Notes: generated by a model not told the origin, from the sequence alone. A stretch of 64,000 bases of DNA from Saprospiraceae bacterium (GCA_027488935.1 JAIYAP010000033.1:1-64000); one strand, 5' to 3'. Counted from the stretch's first letter, positions 44,211 to 53,793 are shown. Numbers and translations are program-made.

Positions 44211-45260
44211 TCATTGGTTGGGACTAATTTTTTTAGGTTTTGCCATATCTAGTTCTGCGAGCATACGCTCCCGTTCCAATTCAGCTTTTAATTCGGCCTC
44301 GGAGGGCAGGAACTTGGAAGCGAACAATTGCGGATTGTCTTGCAAAACAGAGTATTTTACCACTGCTTCAGTTTTTTCTGAACAAAGGATAATGCCAATG
44401 GTGGCTTGATCTCCCGGGAGGCGGAATTTATCGTCATACATCCGCACGTACATGTCCATTTGGCCGATGTCCTGATGTTGGAGTTTCCCAATTTTCAAAT
44501 CAATCAGGACGAAACAGCGCAGTAGGAAATGATAAAAAACAAGGTCAACATAAAAATGCTCACCGCCCGCATCAATGTGTTTTTGCCGGTCCACCAGCGC
44601 GAAGCCTCGTCCCAATTCAAGGAGGAACATTTGCAAGTTGTCGAGCAAACGTTGTTCGAGTTCTTTTTCAAAGAGTTTTTCACCGGGTTTTAGGTCTAAA
44701 AACTCAAGTACGTACGGGTCTTTGATGAAATCGCGGGGCGAAGCAGGAAGGCTTTCTGTATTATTGTGTGCCTCTTGGCGTAATTCCGGGGCGTTTTGGC
44801 TGGCAAGTAACCGTTCGTAGTAAAAAGTGTGGATTTGACGTTCGAGGGCGCGCGTGCTCCAACCACTTTCAACTGTTTCGTTTTCATAAAAAGCGCGAGC
44901 ATTGTCGTTTGTAACGCGCATCAGCAAGCGATAGTGCGTCCAAGTCAATTCCCGACGCAGTGCGTCGGGAATTGGAAAGACGAGAAAAAACTGTCGCATA
45001 AGTAACAAATTGTCTTCACCAAATCCTTTGCCAAACTCTTCCGTCAATCGCGCTGCAAGCCCGGCAATAAGTTCTGCGCCGTAGCGTGCGCGTTGTTGGC
45101 CTTGTTGTTCGTGTTCGACTATACGCTGGCCGATTTGCCAATAGGCAGAAACCATCGCAGCATTGGCCGCCCGGTACACCGAGGCGCGCGCAGAATGAAG
45201 GATTTGCCGGATTTCTAAGAACACGGCTTCTATTTGTAGCGATTCGGGTTTCATGGACAA
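44211..45260 (-). CDS. DUF1016 (YhcG) family PDDEXK nuclease
   Basis: 349 residues. The N-terminal DUF1016 domain includes AANAAMVSAYWQIGQRIVEHEQQGQQRARYG, LRRELTWTHYRLLMRV and GWSTRALERQI-like sequence; the C-terminal PDDEXK nuclease domain includes DFIKDPYVLEFLDLKPGE, GGEHFYVDLVFYHFLLRCFVLIDLKIG (the D...xLK catalytic pattern) and KFRLPGDQATIGIILCSEK. YhcG proteins are widespread and often mobile; roles in DNA repair or phage defence are proposed but not settled. A 29-bp perfect palindrome lies inside the coding sequence (44946-44974). Confidence 0.93.
   Translation of the reverse strand: MSMKPESLQIEAVFLEIRQILHSARASVYRAANAAMVSAYWQIGQRIVEHEQQGQQRARYGAELIAGLAARLTEEFGKGFGEDNLLLMRQFFLVFPIPDALRRELTWTHYRLLMRVTNDNARAFYENETVESGWSTRALERQIHTFYYERLLASQNAPELRQEAHNNTESLPASPRDFIKDPYVLEFLDLKPGEKLFEKELEQRLLDNLQMFLLELGRGFALVDRQKHIDAGGEHFYVDLVFYHFLLRCFVLIDLKIGKLQHQDIGQMDMYVRMYDDKFRLPGDQATIGIILCSEKTEAVVKYSVLQDNPQLFASKFLPSEAELKAELERERMLAELDMAKPKKISPNQ
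44946..44974. repeat. 29-bp perfect palindrome inside the DUF1016 gene
   Basis: CAATTCCCGACGCA (44946-44959) and TGCGTCGGGAATTG (44961-44974) are perfect inverted copies around a single G. The encoded FPIPDALRREL looks normal for the family, so this may be chance codon choice or an old palindrome insertion. Confidence 0.8.
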
Positions 45261-45447
45261 CTGAAACTTTCTGAAATGATATTATCGGCTCAATGAATTC
45301 TTTTTCTATAATACCATAAAATGGTTTAGTAATTCTCCCCAACCTATATAAACGTCATCCGGGTTAGCCTATCCAACCTTTTCCCATTCAACTACAAAAG
45401 TCAAAGAAAAAGCCTGATCTAAACTAACCCGAAACAACAAATTTGGG

Positions 45448-45845
45448 TGGAGCTGGCGGGATTCGAACCCGCGTCCGGACAAAGCGTCAAAACGCCTTCT
45501 ACATGCTTATTTACTGATTGGTTTTTCGAGTACGGGTTGGTTCAGCAACAGACACTTCCGCACCTTATCCTCTGTGTTTCACCCGCCGATCGAGGCATCT
45601 CTTTGGGCAATCCTACTTTTTTGATGATACGCGGCGGCTTATATAGCAGGCATCAAAACGAAGAGGGGGACGCTTGGCGTCGCCCTCACGCGGCGCAAAG
45701 GCTTTCTAATTCTTTAGAACTAGGCAGCCATGGCATACTGAGTGTTGCCAGTCAATTGTTGAACGTTGTTTTTTACAGAGTAACCGCCCATGCTCTGGCA
45801 TGCTTACAAATCAACTGCACTTTCCCGTCGATACCAGACAGCCCC
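45448..45845 (-). ncRNA. ssrA: Transfer-messenger RNA (tmRNA)
   Basis: Rescues stalled ribosomes. The minus strand starts GGGGCTGTCTGGTATCGACG (5' tRNA-like half, from 45845) and ends with the T-arm GCGGGTTCGAATCCCGC and AGCTCCA, whose stem pairs with GGGGCT. The CCA is not encoded (CCC follows). The tag is read from GGC at 45749 to TAG at 45720-45722, giving GNTQYAMAA. Such GxxxYAMAA/YALAA tags are typical of Bacteroidota. The encoded length is 398 nt. The open reading frame on the opposite strand is an artefact. Confidence 0.95.
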
Positions 45846-46036
45846 ATGTTAATTTTCATGTTTCTACCACCCTGGCTTCCACATGAATCCGCAAAGTTAA
45901 ACCATTTTTTACTTAGTTTAGTTCCAAATATCGAAGTCAATGTTTTGTTAAGGCAAATTGGCGATCCCCCGTCCTTCTTTACCCGCCAAAATGACGTACC
46001 TTTGACCCAGTTGCCCAACCATTAAAATTCAAGATT

Positions 46037-47257
46037 ATGTTAAAAATCGGCATCATCCGGGAGCGTAAGCAACCATCCGATGCACGAGCGCCCCTGACGC
46101 CCGCACAATGCGCCAGTGTGCAAGCGCTATGGCCCGTTCAAGTGGTCGTGGAACCATCGCCCGTCCGTGCGTTTAAAGATGCAGAATACGCCCAACTCGG
46201 CATCGCCCTCCAGGAAGATTTGAGCGATTGTGATGTATTGCTCGGGGTGAAAGAAGTGCCAGATGTACACCTCATTCCCAATAAAACCTACCTGTTTTTC
46301 TCCCATACCATCAAAAAACAGGCCTACAACCGGCATTTACTGCAAACGGTGCTCGAAAAAAAGATCCGCCTCATCGATTATGAAGTGCTTACCGATGCAC
46401 ATGGCGATCGACTCATTGCCTTCGGCTTTTACGCTGGCGTGGTAGGCGCACACAATGGCATCTGGGCTTACGGGCAGCGCACAGGCGCATACACCCTCCC
46501 GCGTATGTACGCTGCACACGACTATGCGGAAGTGAAAAAGGCATACCCGACGACCAATTGGCCGCCACTGCGCATTGTACTCACCGGTAGCGGCCGGGTA
46601 GCAGCAGGCGCGATGCGCAACCTGCATGATATGGATATTCACCAGGTGTCGCCCCGCGATTTTTTACATAAAACGTATGATAAACCGGTGTTTACCCAAC
46701 TTTTTGCACACGATTATGTGCAACACCAAGCGGGTATTCGGGTTTTTGACAAAGCGCATTATTATAAAAATGGCGCAGAATATGTCAGCACATTTGCCCC
46801 CTTTTATCGAGGTGCCGATATTTTTATCAATGGCATTTTTTACGACCCCAGCGCACCCAAGTTTTTTACCCAATCGGAAATGCGCCAACCTGATTTTGCC
46901 TTGCAGGTAATCGCAGATGTAAGTTGTGATATCGCCCCCGATGCTTCAGTGCCTTGTACCTTGCGCCCAAGTACCATTGCCGATCCGGTGTATGGTTTTG
47001 ACCCAAATACTGGACAGGAGACCAGGGCGTTTCAAAAAGAGGCGATAGATGTAATGGCTATTGATAATTTGCCTTCTGAACTGCCCCGCGATGCGTCCGA
47101 TTTTTTTGGTAAACAATTGATTGATAATATTTTACCAGAATTGCTAAAAGGCGCCGAGAGTGCGGTAATTCAGCGTGGTATGATTGCTGAAGATGGACAT
47201 TTAAAGGAGTCCTTCCAGTATTTGCGGGATTATGTTTATGAATCAGTTTCTGTGTAG
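46037..47257 (+). CDS. Saccharopine dehydrogenase-like NAD(P)-dependent enzyme
   Basis: 406 residues, related to the alanine dehydrogenase/PNT and lysine-forming saccharopine dehydrogenase group. N-terminal part: IGIIRERKQPSDARAPLTPAQ (like the AlaDh/PNT N-terminal domain) and LGVKEVPDVHLIPNKTYLFFSHTIKKQA. The nucleotide domain has IVLTGSGRVAAGAMRNL (GxGxxA-type, about 180). The C-terminal part has DVSCDIAPDASVPCTLRPSTI and FGKQLIDNILPELLKG. Substrate is uncertain: saccharopine (lysine degradation or formation) is the best family match. It is monocistronic and ends at a strong bidirectional terminator. Confidence 0.85.
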   Translation: MLKIGIIRERKQPSDARAPLTPAQCASVQALWPVQVVVEPSPVRAFKDAEYAQLGIALQEDLSDCDVLLGVKEVPDVHLIPNKTYLFFSHTIKKQAYNRHLLQTVLEKKIRLIDYEVLTDAHGDRLIAFGFYAGVVGAHNGIWAYGQRTGAYTLPRMYAAHDYAEVKKAYPTTNWPPLRIVLTGSGRVAAGAMRNLHDMDIHQVSPRDFLHKTYDKPVFTQLFAHDYVQHQAGIRVFDKAHYYKNGAEYVSTFAPFYRGADIFINGIFYDPSAPKFFTQSEMRQPDFALQVIADVSCDIAPDASVPCTLRPSTIADPVYGFDPNTGQETRAFQKEAIDVMAIDNLPSELPRDASDFFGKQLIDNILPELLKGAESAVIQRGMIAEDGHLKESFQYLRDYVYESVSV

Positions 47258-47280
47258 CGGTTTATCACAGATTAGATTTA

Positions 47281-47341
47281 CCACGGATTACCCAGATTAA
47301 CACAGATTAAAAAAATCTGTGTTAATCTGGGTAATCCGTGG
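47281..47341. terminator. 28-bp perfect hairpin, bidirectional terminator
   Basis: CCACGGATTACCCAGATTAA (continuing to 47308) is the exact inverse of 47314-47341, with a 5-base A loop. It separates two converging genes: the saccharopine-dehydrogenase-like gene ends at 47257 and the RND permease ends at 47351. The core resembles intergenic repeats found widely in Bacteroidota. Confidence 0.85.
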
Positions 47342-47350
47342 TGGAATATT

Positions 47351-50300
47351 TTAAGCAGATGCGGTGGTTTCTGAACCCGGTAAAGCACCCATATTTTCAG
47401 TGGTTTTAACCACAATTTTGGGCGCCAGCAGTTTGTACAACACCGGCGTAACAATCCGCGACAAAAGGGTAGAGGAGATCAAACCGCCGATCAATACATA
47501 CGAAAGCGGTGAATACAACGGGTTTTCCTCAATGGCCAGGGGAATCAAACCGCCAATGGCCGTGAGGGAGGTCAATAAAATCGGGACAAAACGGATCTCG
47601 CCCGCTTCCTGAATGGCATCGTCCAAACCGCGCCCTTCTTCGCGCAACTGGTTGGTAAAATCGACCAGCAAAATGGAGTTTTTTACCTCAATCCCCATGA
47701 GTGCAATCAAGCCGACCACGGCCGTGAAGGAAAATGGATAACCCGTGGCCAACAACATCAGGATCGCGCCGATTATACCCAACGGAATAACCGATAATAC
47801 CACAAATGTGCTCCTGAAAGTGCCAAATTCGAGCAACAAGACCGCCAAAAGCCCAAAAACCGTGATCAGAATAATGGTGCCCATGCCGCCAAAAGAGCGT
47901 TGACTGCTTTCTACCTCGCCCGCGATAGTATATCCGTATCCTTTCGGGAAATCAATTTTTTGGAGGTCGGTGGCGATTTGTGCATTCAGATTGCTGGCCA
48001 AAAAACCACTTTTCACAAAGGCGCTTACCCGCGTAAAACGGTCTTTGTTGTAATGGGTAATGGTATTGGGCGAACGTTTGAATACCAATTCGGCCACCTG
48101 ATTGAGCGGCACCGAACCGCCATTTAAACTATTGACAAACAAATTGTCGAGGATTTTCAAATCCGCAAAGGTTTTGCCATGCGGCAAGGTCACGGTGATA
48201 TTATAGGCGTCTCCATCTTTATTGGTAAATGCACCCACATTGTAGCCAGCGAGCGCCAAACGCACCATTTTATCTATCTCCACCACTTGCACACCCATGC
48301 TCGTGGCTTTGTCCTTGTTGATGTTGATTTGCAAATCGGTTTTGATGGACGCAATCGGATTGTCTACATAAATGGTGCCCTCAACACCATCCAACATCGT
48401 TTCTACTTTAGCCGCTACAGCACGCAAAGTATCCAAGTTATCACCTTTAATGCGCAAGGAAATGGGCGCTTCGATCGGCGGACCTTGTTCAAAATTCTTG
48501 ACGTTGATGGTGGCACCGGCTACCAGTTTGAATTTTTCACGCAATTCGTCAATCAATTGGAGTTTTACGGGCGGCGGGGTTTCTTCCTGCAATTGCACAA
48601 ATACTTGTCCAAAATTGGGGCTTTCATTGCGCGGAATCACGTTATAATAGATCCGTGGATTGCCCCGGCCAGTATTAGAGGCATAAGAAATCACCTTGGG
48701 CGGCGCGCCATGGCCAGGATATTTGAGTACATTGGGTTCCATATAAGTCGCCAGTACACTATCCACCATTTGGGTCACTTGTAGGGTTTCTTCAATGTTG
48801 GTGCCAGGGGCGGTTTCTACGTCAATATAAAACATTGGGCGCTCGCTGGCCGGGAAAAGCGCAAAACCGGCACGTCCAGCCAAACTCAACACCCCAAAAA
48901 AGATCAAACCTGATATTACCATGGTCCAGCGTGGGTATTCCAATGCACGGTGCAACAAGGGCGCATAAGATTTGGAAATACCCCATTTCATACCGCGCAA
49001 AAACATGTTCCCTTCCGGATTTTCATGTTCGGCCAACACGCGGCTTCCCAAAAAGGGTACAATGGTGAGCGATACAAATAAAGAGGCTAAAACGGTACAA
49101 ACCACGGCCATCGGCAAACTCCGAATAAAATCGCCCGAGGCTTCCGGCAAATATAATAAAGGTAAAAATGCCAACAACAGGGTAGCGGTACAGCCCAAAA
49201 CGGCTAAACCAATCTGTTTGGTGGCTAAAATGGCAGCATCCTTCCGGTTATAACCTTCGCGCAACCAACGTTCAATGTTTTCAACCACCACAATACTATC
49301 GTCTACCAGGATACCCAACGCGATGATCAGGCCTACAATGCTCAACTGGTTCAACGAATAACCCAATTGATCAAGCGCAAACAAACCAATCGCAATCGAC
49401 AATGGAATAGAAATCATCACCACAAGGGATGCACGCCAGCCCAGCGGCAACAAGGTGAGTAAGACCAACAATATGGCAATGCTAAAATCTTTCACAAAAC
49501 GAGCCAGGCGCTTTTGTACCGAATCTTCCTGGTCAAACACTTTTTTAAAATCGATGTTATTCGGCAAATCGGCTTTAAATGCATCAATCGCTGCATTTAC
49601 CCCTTTTCCAACTTCCGTGATGTTTTGGCCATTTTTCATTTTAGCCGTAACAAACACGCAGCGGGTACCATTGAACTGGGTATAATGACGCGGCTCTTCA
49701 TACGCAAATTCTACTTGCGCTAAATCTTTTACATATACAATTTTCCCGCCATTTGCAAACACAATGGTATTGCGAATTTCTTCTAAATTTTCATAGTCGC
49801 CACTGGTTTCTACAAAAAACTGACGTTCGCCTACATTCACGGAACCGCCGGGAATCGCTACATTTTCTCCTTGTAATGCACCGATTACCCGCTCAACCGG
49901 TATTTTTTCAGCGGCCATTTTGGGCAAGTTCAGGCTGACACGCACTTCTTTTTTAGGAAACCCCCAGGTTTCAGCGCCTTTAATGCCATTTAGTTTTTCA
50001 AAAGACTCCTCCAAGGCTTCCGCTTCCTGACGCAATTGCTCCCAAGAGGCATTTTCAGAAATCAGTGCCACCTGCATAATGGCTACATCCGACGAAGAAA
50101 ACTTCTGAATTTGGGTGCGGTACAAGTCTTGCGGCAATTCAGGACGCAAGGCATTTACTTCGCGGACCACCTCTTCATACTTTTTTTCGGGGTCGTTGCC
50201 GTGTTTGAATTCGAGGGTAAGCACCATCACCCCGTTGGCCGAAAAGGAGGTCATCCGGTCGATATTTTCAAGTTCGCCCAGTTTGGATTCTACCTTATCG

Positions 50301-50491
50301 GTAATTTTGTCCTCCACTTCGGCCGGACCAGCACCGGGCCAAACCATAATTATGGAGTAACCGGGGGCTTCAAATTTGGGGTCTTCAGCCCTGGGCATAT
50401 TAAAGAGGGAGCCAATACCTAAAGCCATGACGGCCAAAAAGATAATAAAGGTAAATTGGCTATTTTTGACGGAAAATTCTGTGATACGCAT
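47351..50491 (-). CDS. RND efflux permease (AcrB-like)
   Basis: 1046 residues, the inner-membrane proton-driven pump of a tripartite efflux system. Twelve membrane segments are laid out in the usual 1+5/1+5 pattern with two large periplasmic loops. The relay region ALGILVDDSIVVVENIERWLREG in the fourth segment holds the conserved paired aspartates, and MVISIPLSIAIGLF, GIEVKNSILLVDFTNQLREEG and the opening RITEFSVKNSQF are also present. It is the last gene of tolC-adaptor-permease, 28 bp after the adaptor, and ends at a strong terminator. The substrate is unknown. Confidence 0.95.
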   Translation of the reverse strand: MRITEFSVKNSQFTFIIFLAVMALGIGSLFNMPRAEDPKFEAPGYSIIMVWPGAGPAEVEDKITDKVESKLGELENIDRMTSFSANGVMVLTLEFKHGNDPEKKYEEVVREVNALRPELPQDLYRTQIQKFSSSDVAIMQVALISENASWEQLRQEAEALEESFEKLNGIKGAETWGFPKKEVRVSLNLPKMAAEKIPVERVIGALQGENVAIPGGSVNVGERQFFVETSGDYENLEEIRNTIVFANGGKIVYVKDLAQVEFAYEEPRHYTQFNGTRCVFVTAKMKNGQNITEVGKGVNAAIDAFKADLPNNIDFKKVFDQEDSVQKRLARFVKDFSIAILLVLLTLLPLGWRASLVVMISIPLSIAIGLFALDQLGYSLNQLSIVGLIIALGILVDDSIVVVENIERWLREGYNRKDAAILATKQIGLAVLGCTATLLLAFLPLLYLPEASGDFIRSLPMAVVCTVLASLFVSLTIVPFLGSRVLAEHENPEGNMFLRGMKWGISKSYAPLLHRALEYPRWTMVISGLIFFGVLSLAGRAGFALFPASERPMFYIDVETAPGTNIEETLQVTQMVDSVLATYMEPNVLKYPGHGAPPKVISYASNTGRGNPRIYYNVIPRNESPNFGQVFVQLQEETPPPVKLQLIDELREKFKLVAGATINVKNFEQGPPIEAPISLRIKGDNLDTLRAVAAKVETMLDGVEGTIYVDNPIASIKTDLQININKDKATSMGVQVVEIDKMVRLALAGYNVGAFTNKDGDAYNITVTLPHGKTFADLKILDNLFVNSLNGGSVPLNQVAELVFKRSPNTITHYNKDRFTRVSAFVKSGFLASNLNAQIATDLQKIDFPKGYGYTIAGEVESSQRSFGGMGTIILITVFGLLAVLLLEFGTFRSTFVVLSVIPLGIIGAILMLLATGYPFSFTAVVGLIALMGIEVKNSILLVDFTNQLREEGRGLDDAIQEAGEIRFVPILLTSLTAIGGLIPLAIEENPLYSPLSYVLIGGLISSTLLSRIVTPVLYKLLAPKIVVKTTENMGALPGSETTASA

Positions 50492-50518
50492 GGAAAAAGA
50501 ATGAAGGGTAAAAGGGAA

Positions 50519-51601
50519 TTATTGTTTTACAACTTTCGACTTTTCAGTCAGGTAGGGAGCGCCGCTGGTAATTACTTCGGTAACCCCCTCCAATCCGCCA
50601 CCGATCATCACTTGCTGACCATCAATGAAGGCAATTTGTACCGGAATTTTGCGCACGCTGGCACCGTCGGGTTGTAAGGCATAAACAAAAGCCGATTTCC
50701 CATCACCTTCAATAATGGCCTCCATGGGTACTAGGGTGTATGGCCGGGTTTGGGATGGGCTCAAATCTACTTCTGCAAACAGGCCGGGGGCGAAGCGTTT
50801 TCCCTGGGGTTTGACGCTTATTTCCACCGGGTAAAGACCGCTGCTGGGGTCGGCTGCGGGCGCGAGTTCGCTTACTTTTCCGGTAAATACCTGATCCGGG
50901 TAAGCATCCATCCGCACTTTTGCGGGCATACCCAGGTTGATACGCGCCCAATCGCGGTCGCTGGTATTGATTTTTACGACCCAGTCATCATTACCGTTTT
51001 CAAACAATATAAATGCCGGGGTGCCTGGGCCGGTAATTTCCCCTTCATTGATGAATTTTTTGATGATTTTACCGCTGCGGGTTGCGCGTATTTCGGCATA
51101 TTGCTGATTAAACGTGGCAATGCGCGCCGATTCTTTAGCCACATCGCGTCCGGTGGTGGCATTTTGGACCAATTCGAGCGTGGCGCTGCTGTCGCGGTAC
51201 AGCGATTCTACCCGTGCCAGGTCTCTTTCCGATTTGGTCAAACCTTCCTGCGCCTGCCGCACTTGCGCATCAATTTCGGTTTTATCCAAAACGGCTAATA
51301 ATTGTCCGGCGCGTACAACATCGCCTTCATCCACATAAATTTTGCGAATAATGCCCCCAATTTTGAAGGAAAGACGCTGTTCAGCCGAAGTATTTAGAAA
51401 ACCGCTGCTGTGGATGGGCAGGGCGATGTTTTTTTGTTGTACGGGCGCGGTTTTAACCGGAATTAGGCCCGCCACCGTGTTGGTGGTTTCTGCTTTTTTG
51501 GCCGGGGCGGCATTGCCGCAACCTAAGAGGTAGGCGAGTCCAACCAAAGCAAAAGCAACAAGCGATAAGGGAGCGAGGGATCGAATGCTGAAGTGTTTCA
51601 T
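50519..51601 (-). CDS. RND efflux periplasmic adaptor (membrane fusion protein)
   Basis: 360 residues. Signal sequence with a lipoprotein-like end (LVGLAYLLGC), then a lipoyl/barrel-sandwich domain (INTSAEQRLSFKIGGIIRKIYVDEGDVVRAGQLLAVLDKTEIDAQVRQA), a short coiled-coil hairpin, and beta-barrel (AKVRMDAYPDQVFTGKVSELAPAADP). It links the RND pump to the TolC-like channel. It follows the tolC-like gene by 67 bp and precedes the pump by 27 bp. Confidence 0.95.
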   Translation of the reverse strand: MKHFSIRSLAPLSLVAFALVGLAYLLGCGNAAPAKKAETTNTVAGLIPVKTAPVQQKNIALPIHSSGFLNTSAEQRLSFKIGGIIRKIYVDEGDVVRAGQLLAVLDKTEIDAQVRQAQEGLTKSERDLARVESLYRDSSATLELVQNATTGRDVAKESARIATFNQQYAEIRATRSGKIIKKFINEGEITGPGTPAFILFENGNDDWVVKINTSDRDWARINLGMPAKVRMDAYPDQVFTGKVSELAPAADPSSGLYPVEISVKPQGKRFAPGLFAEVDLSPSQTRPYTLVPMEAIIEGDGKSAFVYALQPDGASVRKIPVQIAFIDGQQVMIGGGLEGVTEVITSGAPYLTEKSKVVKQ

Positions 51602-51668
51602 GCTATTTTTTTGTAGAAAAACATCCGAATGGGATGTAAATGAGGAGGATCGTTTTTAATCAATGGTT

Positions 51669-53021
51669 TTATAGTCCGGCTGCTTTGCGTAGTTCGGCTT
51701 CCTTGATGAGGACATCATTCCAGGCCAACAACACTTGTAATTTGCTGGTGGTTACGCGGTTCTGGGCGTCGAGCAGTTCGAGCAGCAGTACCTGGTTGGC
51801 TTTGTATTTATTGGCAATAATTTTATAGGCCACTTCGGCGGAATATTGGCCATTTTGGGCACTGCGCCAGCCATTTCGGGCTGCATCCAGCGCATTAAGG
51901 CTTTGGGTAATTTGAAGCGCGATTTGTTGTTGGGTGTTGTCATATTGCGCCTGCAACTTCTGACGTTCGATTTTGGCTTCCTGAATTTTGCTTTTTTGAA
52001 GTCCGCCGTCGTAAATGTCATAGGTGATGCCAACTTGGGCCAACACAAAGGCTTGGGTGCCGTTAAACCAATTGTAGCCAAAACCCTGAAACCCGGTTTC
52101 GCCCCCAATAAAGGCATCTGGCAGGCGTTTGTTGGCTTCTTGTAGTTTTACAGCGGTGCTGGAAGCGTCCATACCTGCCTGTAAGGCCGCAAATTCCTGG
52201 CGTTTTTGGGTGGCTTGTTGTACCAATTCGGGGCCATTATACACCTGGGCAGTAGCTTTCAGTAAAAGCGTATCGACTATAACATCTGCCTGTAAATCCT
52301 TGTTAATCAAAAAGTTAAAATAGGCGCGTGCGGTATTTTGGTTGCTTTTTAATTGAAAGAGCTCATTGTCTACTTTGCTGAGTTCATAATCGGCCGATGC
52401 AACGATATCGCGGGTGGCTACATTATTGCGCACCAGGCTTTCATTAAACCGTTTGAGTTCGGCGTACACGGTTTGGGCGCTGTACCATATTTTTTCTGCT
52501 TCCAGCGCTTTGAGGTATTGCAGGTAGGCACCGGTCATTTCGTAGCGCAATTCCTGTTCGTAGGCATTGCGTTGGGCTTCTTTGGATTGCACGAGCAATT
52601 CTTTGATTTGGCGGTTGAATTTCAAATCGCTGTTGTACAGTGGGTAGGCAAATTTCAGCTTGGTTTCCTGAAAGTTATTCGGAAGAAACTGGATGACCTG
52701 GTTTTCCACTTGAGGAAAGGCGCTGGTTTGGGTAATCTGGTTGAGGGTGCTGTACACCGGATTCAGCAGATCGCCGATGGGTAAGCTGGACTGACGACCA
52801 CCTGCGGCCAAGGTGTAGGAAGCATTAAAACTCAGGGTAGGGTAAAAAAGCGCTTTTGCCTGGCGCACGGCCTCCATACTTTTCTGGATATCGAGGTTTT
52901 GTTGCTTTAGCACAAGGTTATTGCGCAGGCCTTCCTGGATGTAGGCATCTAAAATGGCCGATTGACCGAAGGCACTTCCCAAAAAGAAGCATAAAAAGAG
53001 TGACAAGGGTATGTTTTTCAT
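51669..53021 (-). CDS. TolC-family outer-membrane efflux channel
   Basis: 450 residues from the ATG at 53021 (MKNIPLSLFLCFFLGSAFGQ signal peptide); an upstream in-frame start at 53096 would precede the signal peptide and cross the operator. The OEP repeats are visible: LDAYIQEGLRNNLVLKQQNLDI and SMEAVRQAKALFYPTLSFNASYTLA in the first half, and KIQEAKIERQKLQAQYDNTQQQIALQITQSLNALDAA in the second. First gene of the efflux operon. A TetR operator lies just upstream of its start. Confidence 0.94.
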   Translation of the reverse strand: MKNIPLSLFLCFFLGSAFGQSAILDAYIQEGLRNNLVLKQQNLDIQKSMEAVRQAKALFYPTLSFNASYTLAAGGRQSSLPIGDLLNPVYSTLNQITQTSAFPQVENQVIQFLPNNFQETKLKFAYPLYNSDLKFNRQIKELLVQSKEAQRNAYEQELRYEMTGAYLQYLKALEAEKIWYSAQTVYAELKRFNESLVRNNVATRDIVASADYELSKVDNELFQLKSNQNTARAYFNFLINKDLQADVIVDTLLLKATAQVYNGPELVQQATQKRQEFAALQAGMDASSTAVKLQEANKRLPDAFIGGETGFQGFGYNWFNGTQAFVLAQVGITYDIYDGGLQKSKIQEAKIERQKLQAQYDNTQQQIALQITQSLNALDAARNGWRSAQNGQYSAEVAYKIIANKYKANQVLLLELLDAQNRVTTSKLQVLLAWNDVLIKEAELRKAAGL

Positions 53022-53040
53022 TATAAAACAAGTTTCAAAA

Positions 53041-53057
53041 ACTAAACAACGTTCAGT
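53041..53057. promoter_or_regulatory. TetR operator upstream of the efflux operon
   Basis: ACTAAACAACGTTCAGT lies 20 bp upstream of the tolC-like ATG. It matches the reverse complement of the site at 53794-53810 at 16 of 17 positions, with half-sites ACTAAAC and GTTCAGT. The two are the only strong copies I found in the window. Confidence 0.75.
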
Positions 53058-53156
53058 AGGTGGTACAAAAAAACGCAGGAATGAACTGCGTGGCAATATT
53101 TAAACGATGAATGGTCAAATTAACAGGATGAACAGTGCGGGTAACTTGTTCAATCG

Positions 53157-53768
53157 TTAAAGGCTCTCTGCCATTTTGATGATCATTTCAAAAGATTTCG
53201 CAGCAAGTGCCTGTCTTTGATCTTCGGGGTACATGCGCATACGCTCGCGGATGAACAGCGACACCAGGCCATGCGCATGGCACCACAGGGTGTAAGCAAT
53301 CGTGGCTGCATCGGTGCTTTTAAAATACCGCTGGTCAATACACGCTTGCACGGTTTCTACAAAAAAAGTGTGGGTGGCGATCCCTAAAGCCCAACATTCC
53401 TGGTTTTCAATGTGTTCCATGGGGGCTTTGGTGATAAATAACAGGTCATATAAGTCGGGATGTTTAAATCCAAAATCGATATACCGGCGACCAAATTCAA
53501 CCAAACGCTCCATTGGATCCAGTACTTCCATAGCAGGAAGCAGGTGGTCTCTTTTTGCCGCAGCGGCTTCAAACTGCAGGGCAAAATACAACTCATTTTT
53601 GTCTTTATAATAAAGGTAAAGGGTGGCCGCACTATACTCAATAGCCTCCGCGATGTTGCGCATGTTGACGCCCTCGTAGCCTTTTGTCCGAAATAAATGA
53701 AGGGCAGCGTCTAGAATCAGACGACGCATTTCCATTTTTTCGCGTTCTTTTCTTTGTGATATTCCCAT
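53157..53768 (-). CDS. TetR/AcrR-family regulator of the efflux operon
   Basis: 203 residues from the ATG at 53768 (MGISQRKEREKMEMRRLILDAALHLF); an upstream start at 53816 lies across the operator. HTH: GYEGVNMRNIAEAIEYSAATLYLYYKDKNELYFALQFEA. The ligand domain is typical but unassigned. Nearly identical palindromes lie in front of this gene and in front of the efflux operon. It likely represses both, as AcrR-type regulators do. Confidence 0.93.
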   Translation of the reverse strand: MGISQRKEREKMEMRRLILDAALHLFRTKGYEGVNMRNIAEAIEYSAATLYLYYKDKNELYFALQFEAAAAKRDHLLPAMEVLDPMERLVEFGRRYIDFGFKHPDLYDLLFITKAPMEHIENQECWALGIATHTFFVETVQACIDQRYFKSTDAATIAYTLWCHAHGLVSLFIRERMRMYPEDQRQALAAKSFEMIIKMAESL

Positions 53769-53793
53769 TGTAAACGATAAACGATGCAAATTT

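Noticed and set aside
43900-45850. A mobile island integrated at the 3' end of the tmRNA gene
   Set aside because: tmRNA 3' ends are common integration sites and a YhcG gene lies beside it, but no integrase and no direct repeat of the tmRNA end was found within the window.
45447-46025. A 192-residue open frame on the plus strand starting MELAGFEPASG
   Set aside because: It runs antisense through the tmRNA gene; MELAGFEPASG-like openings are the known artefact of translating tRNA or tmRNA 3' ends.
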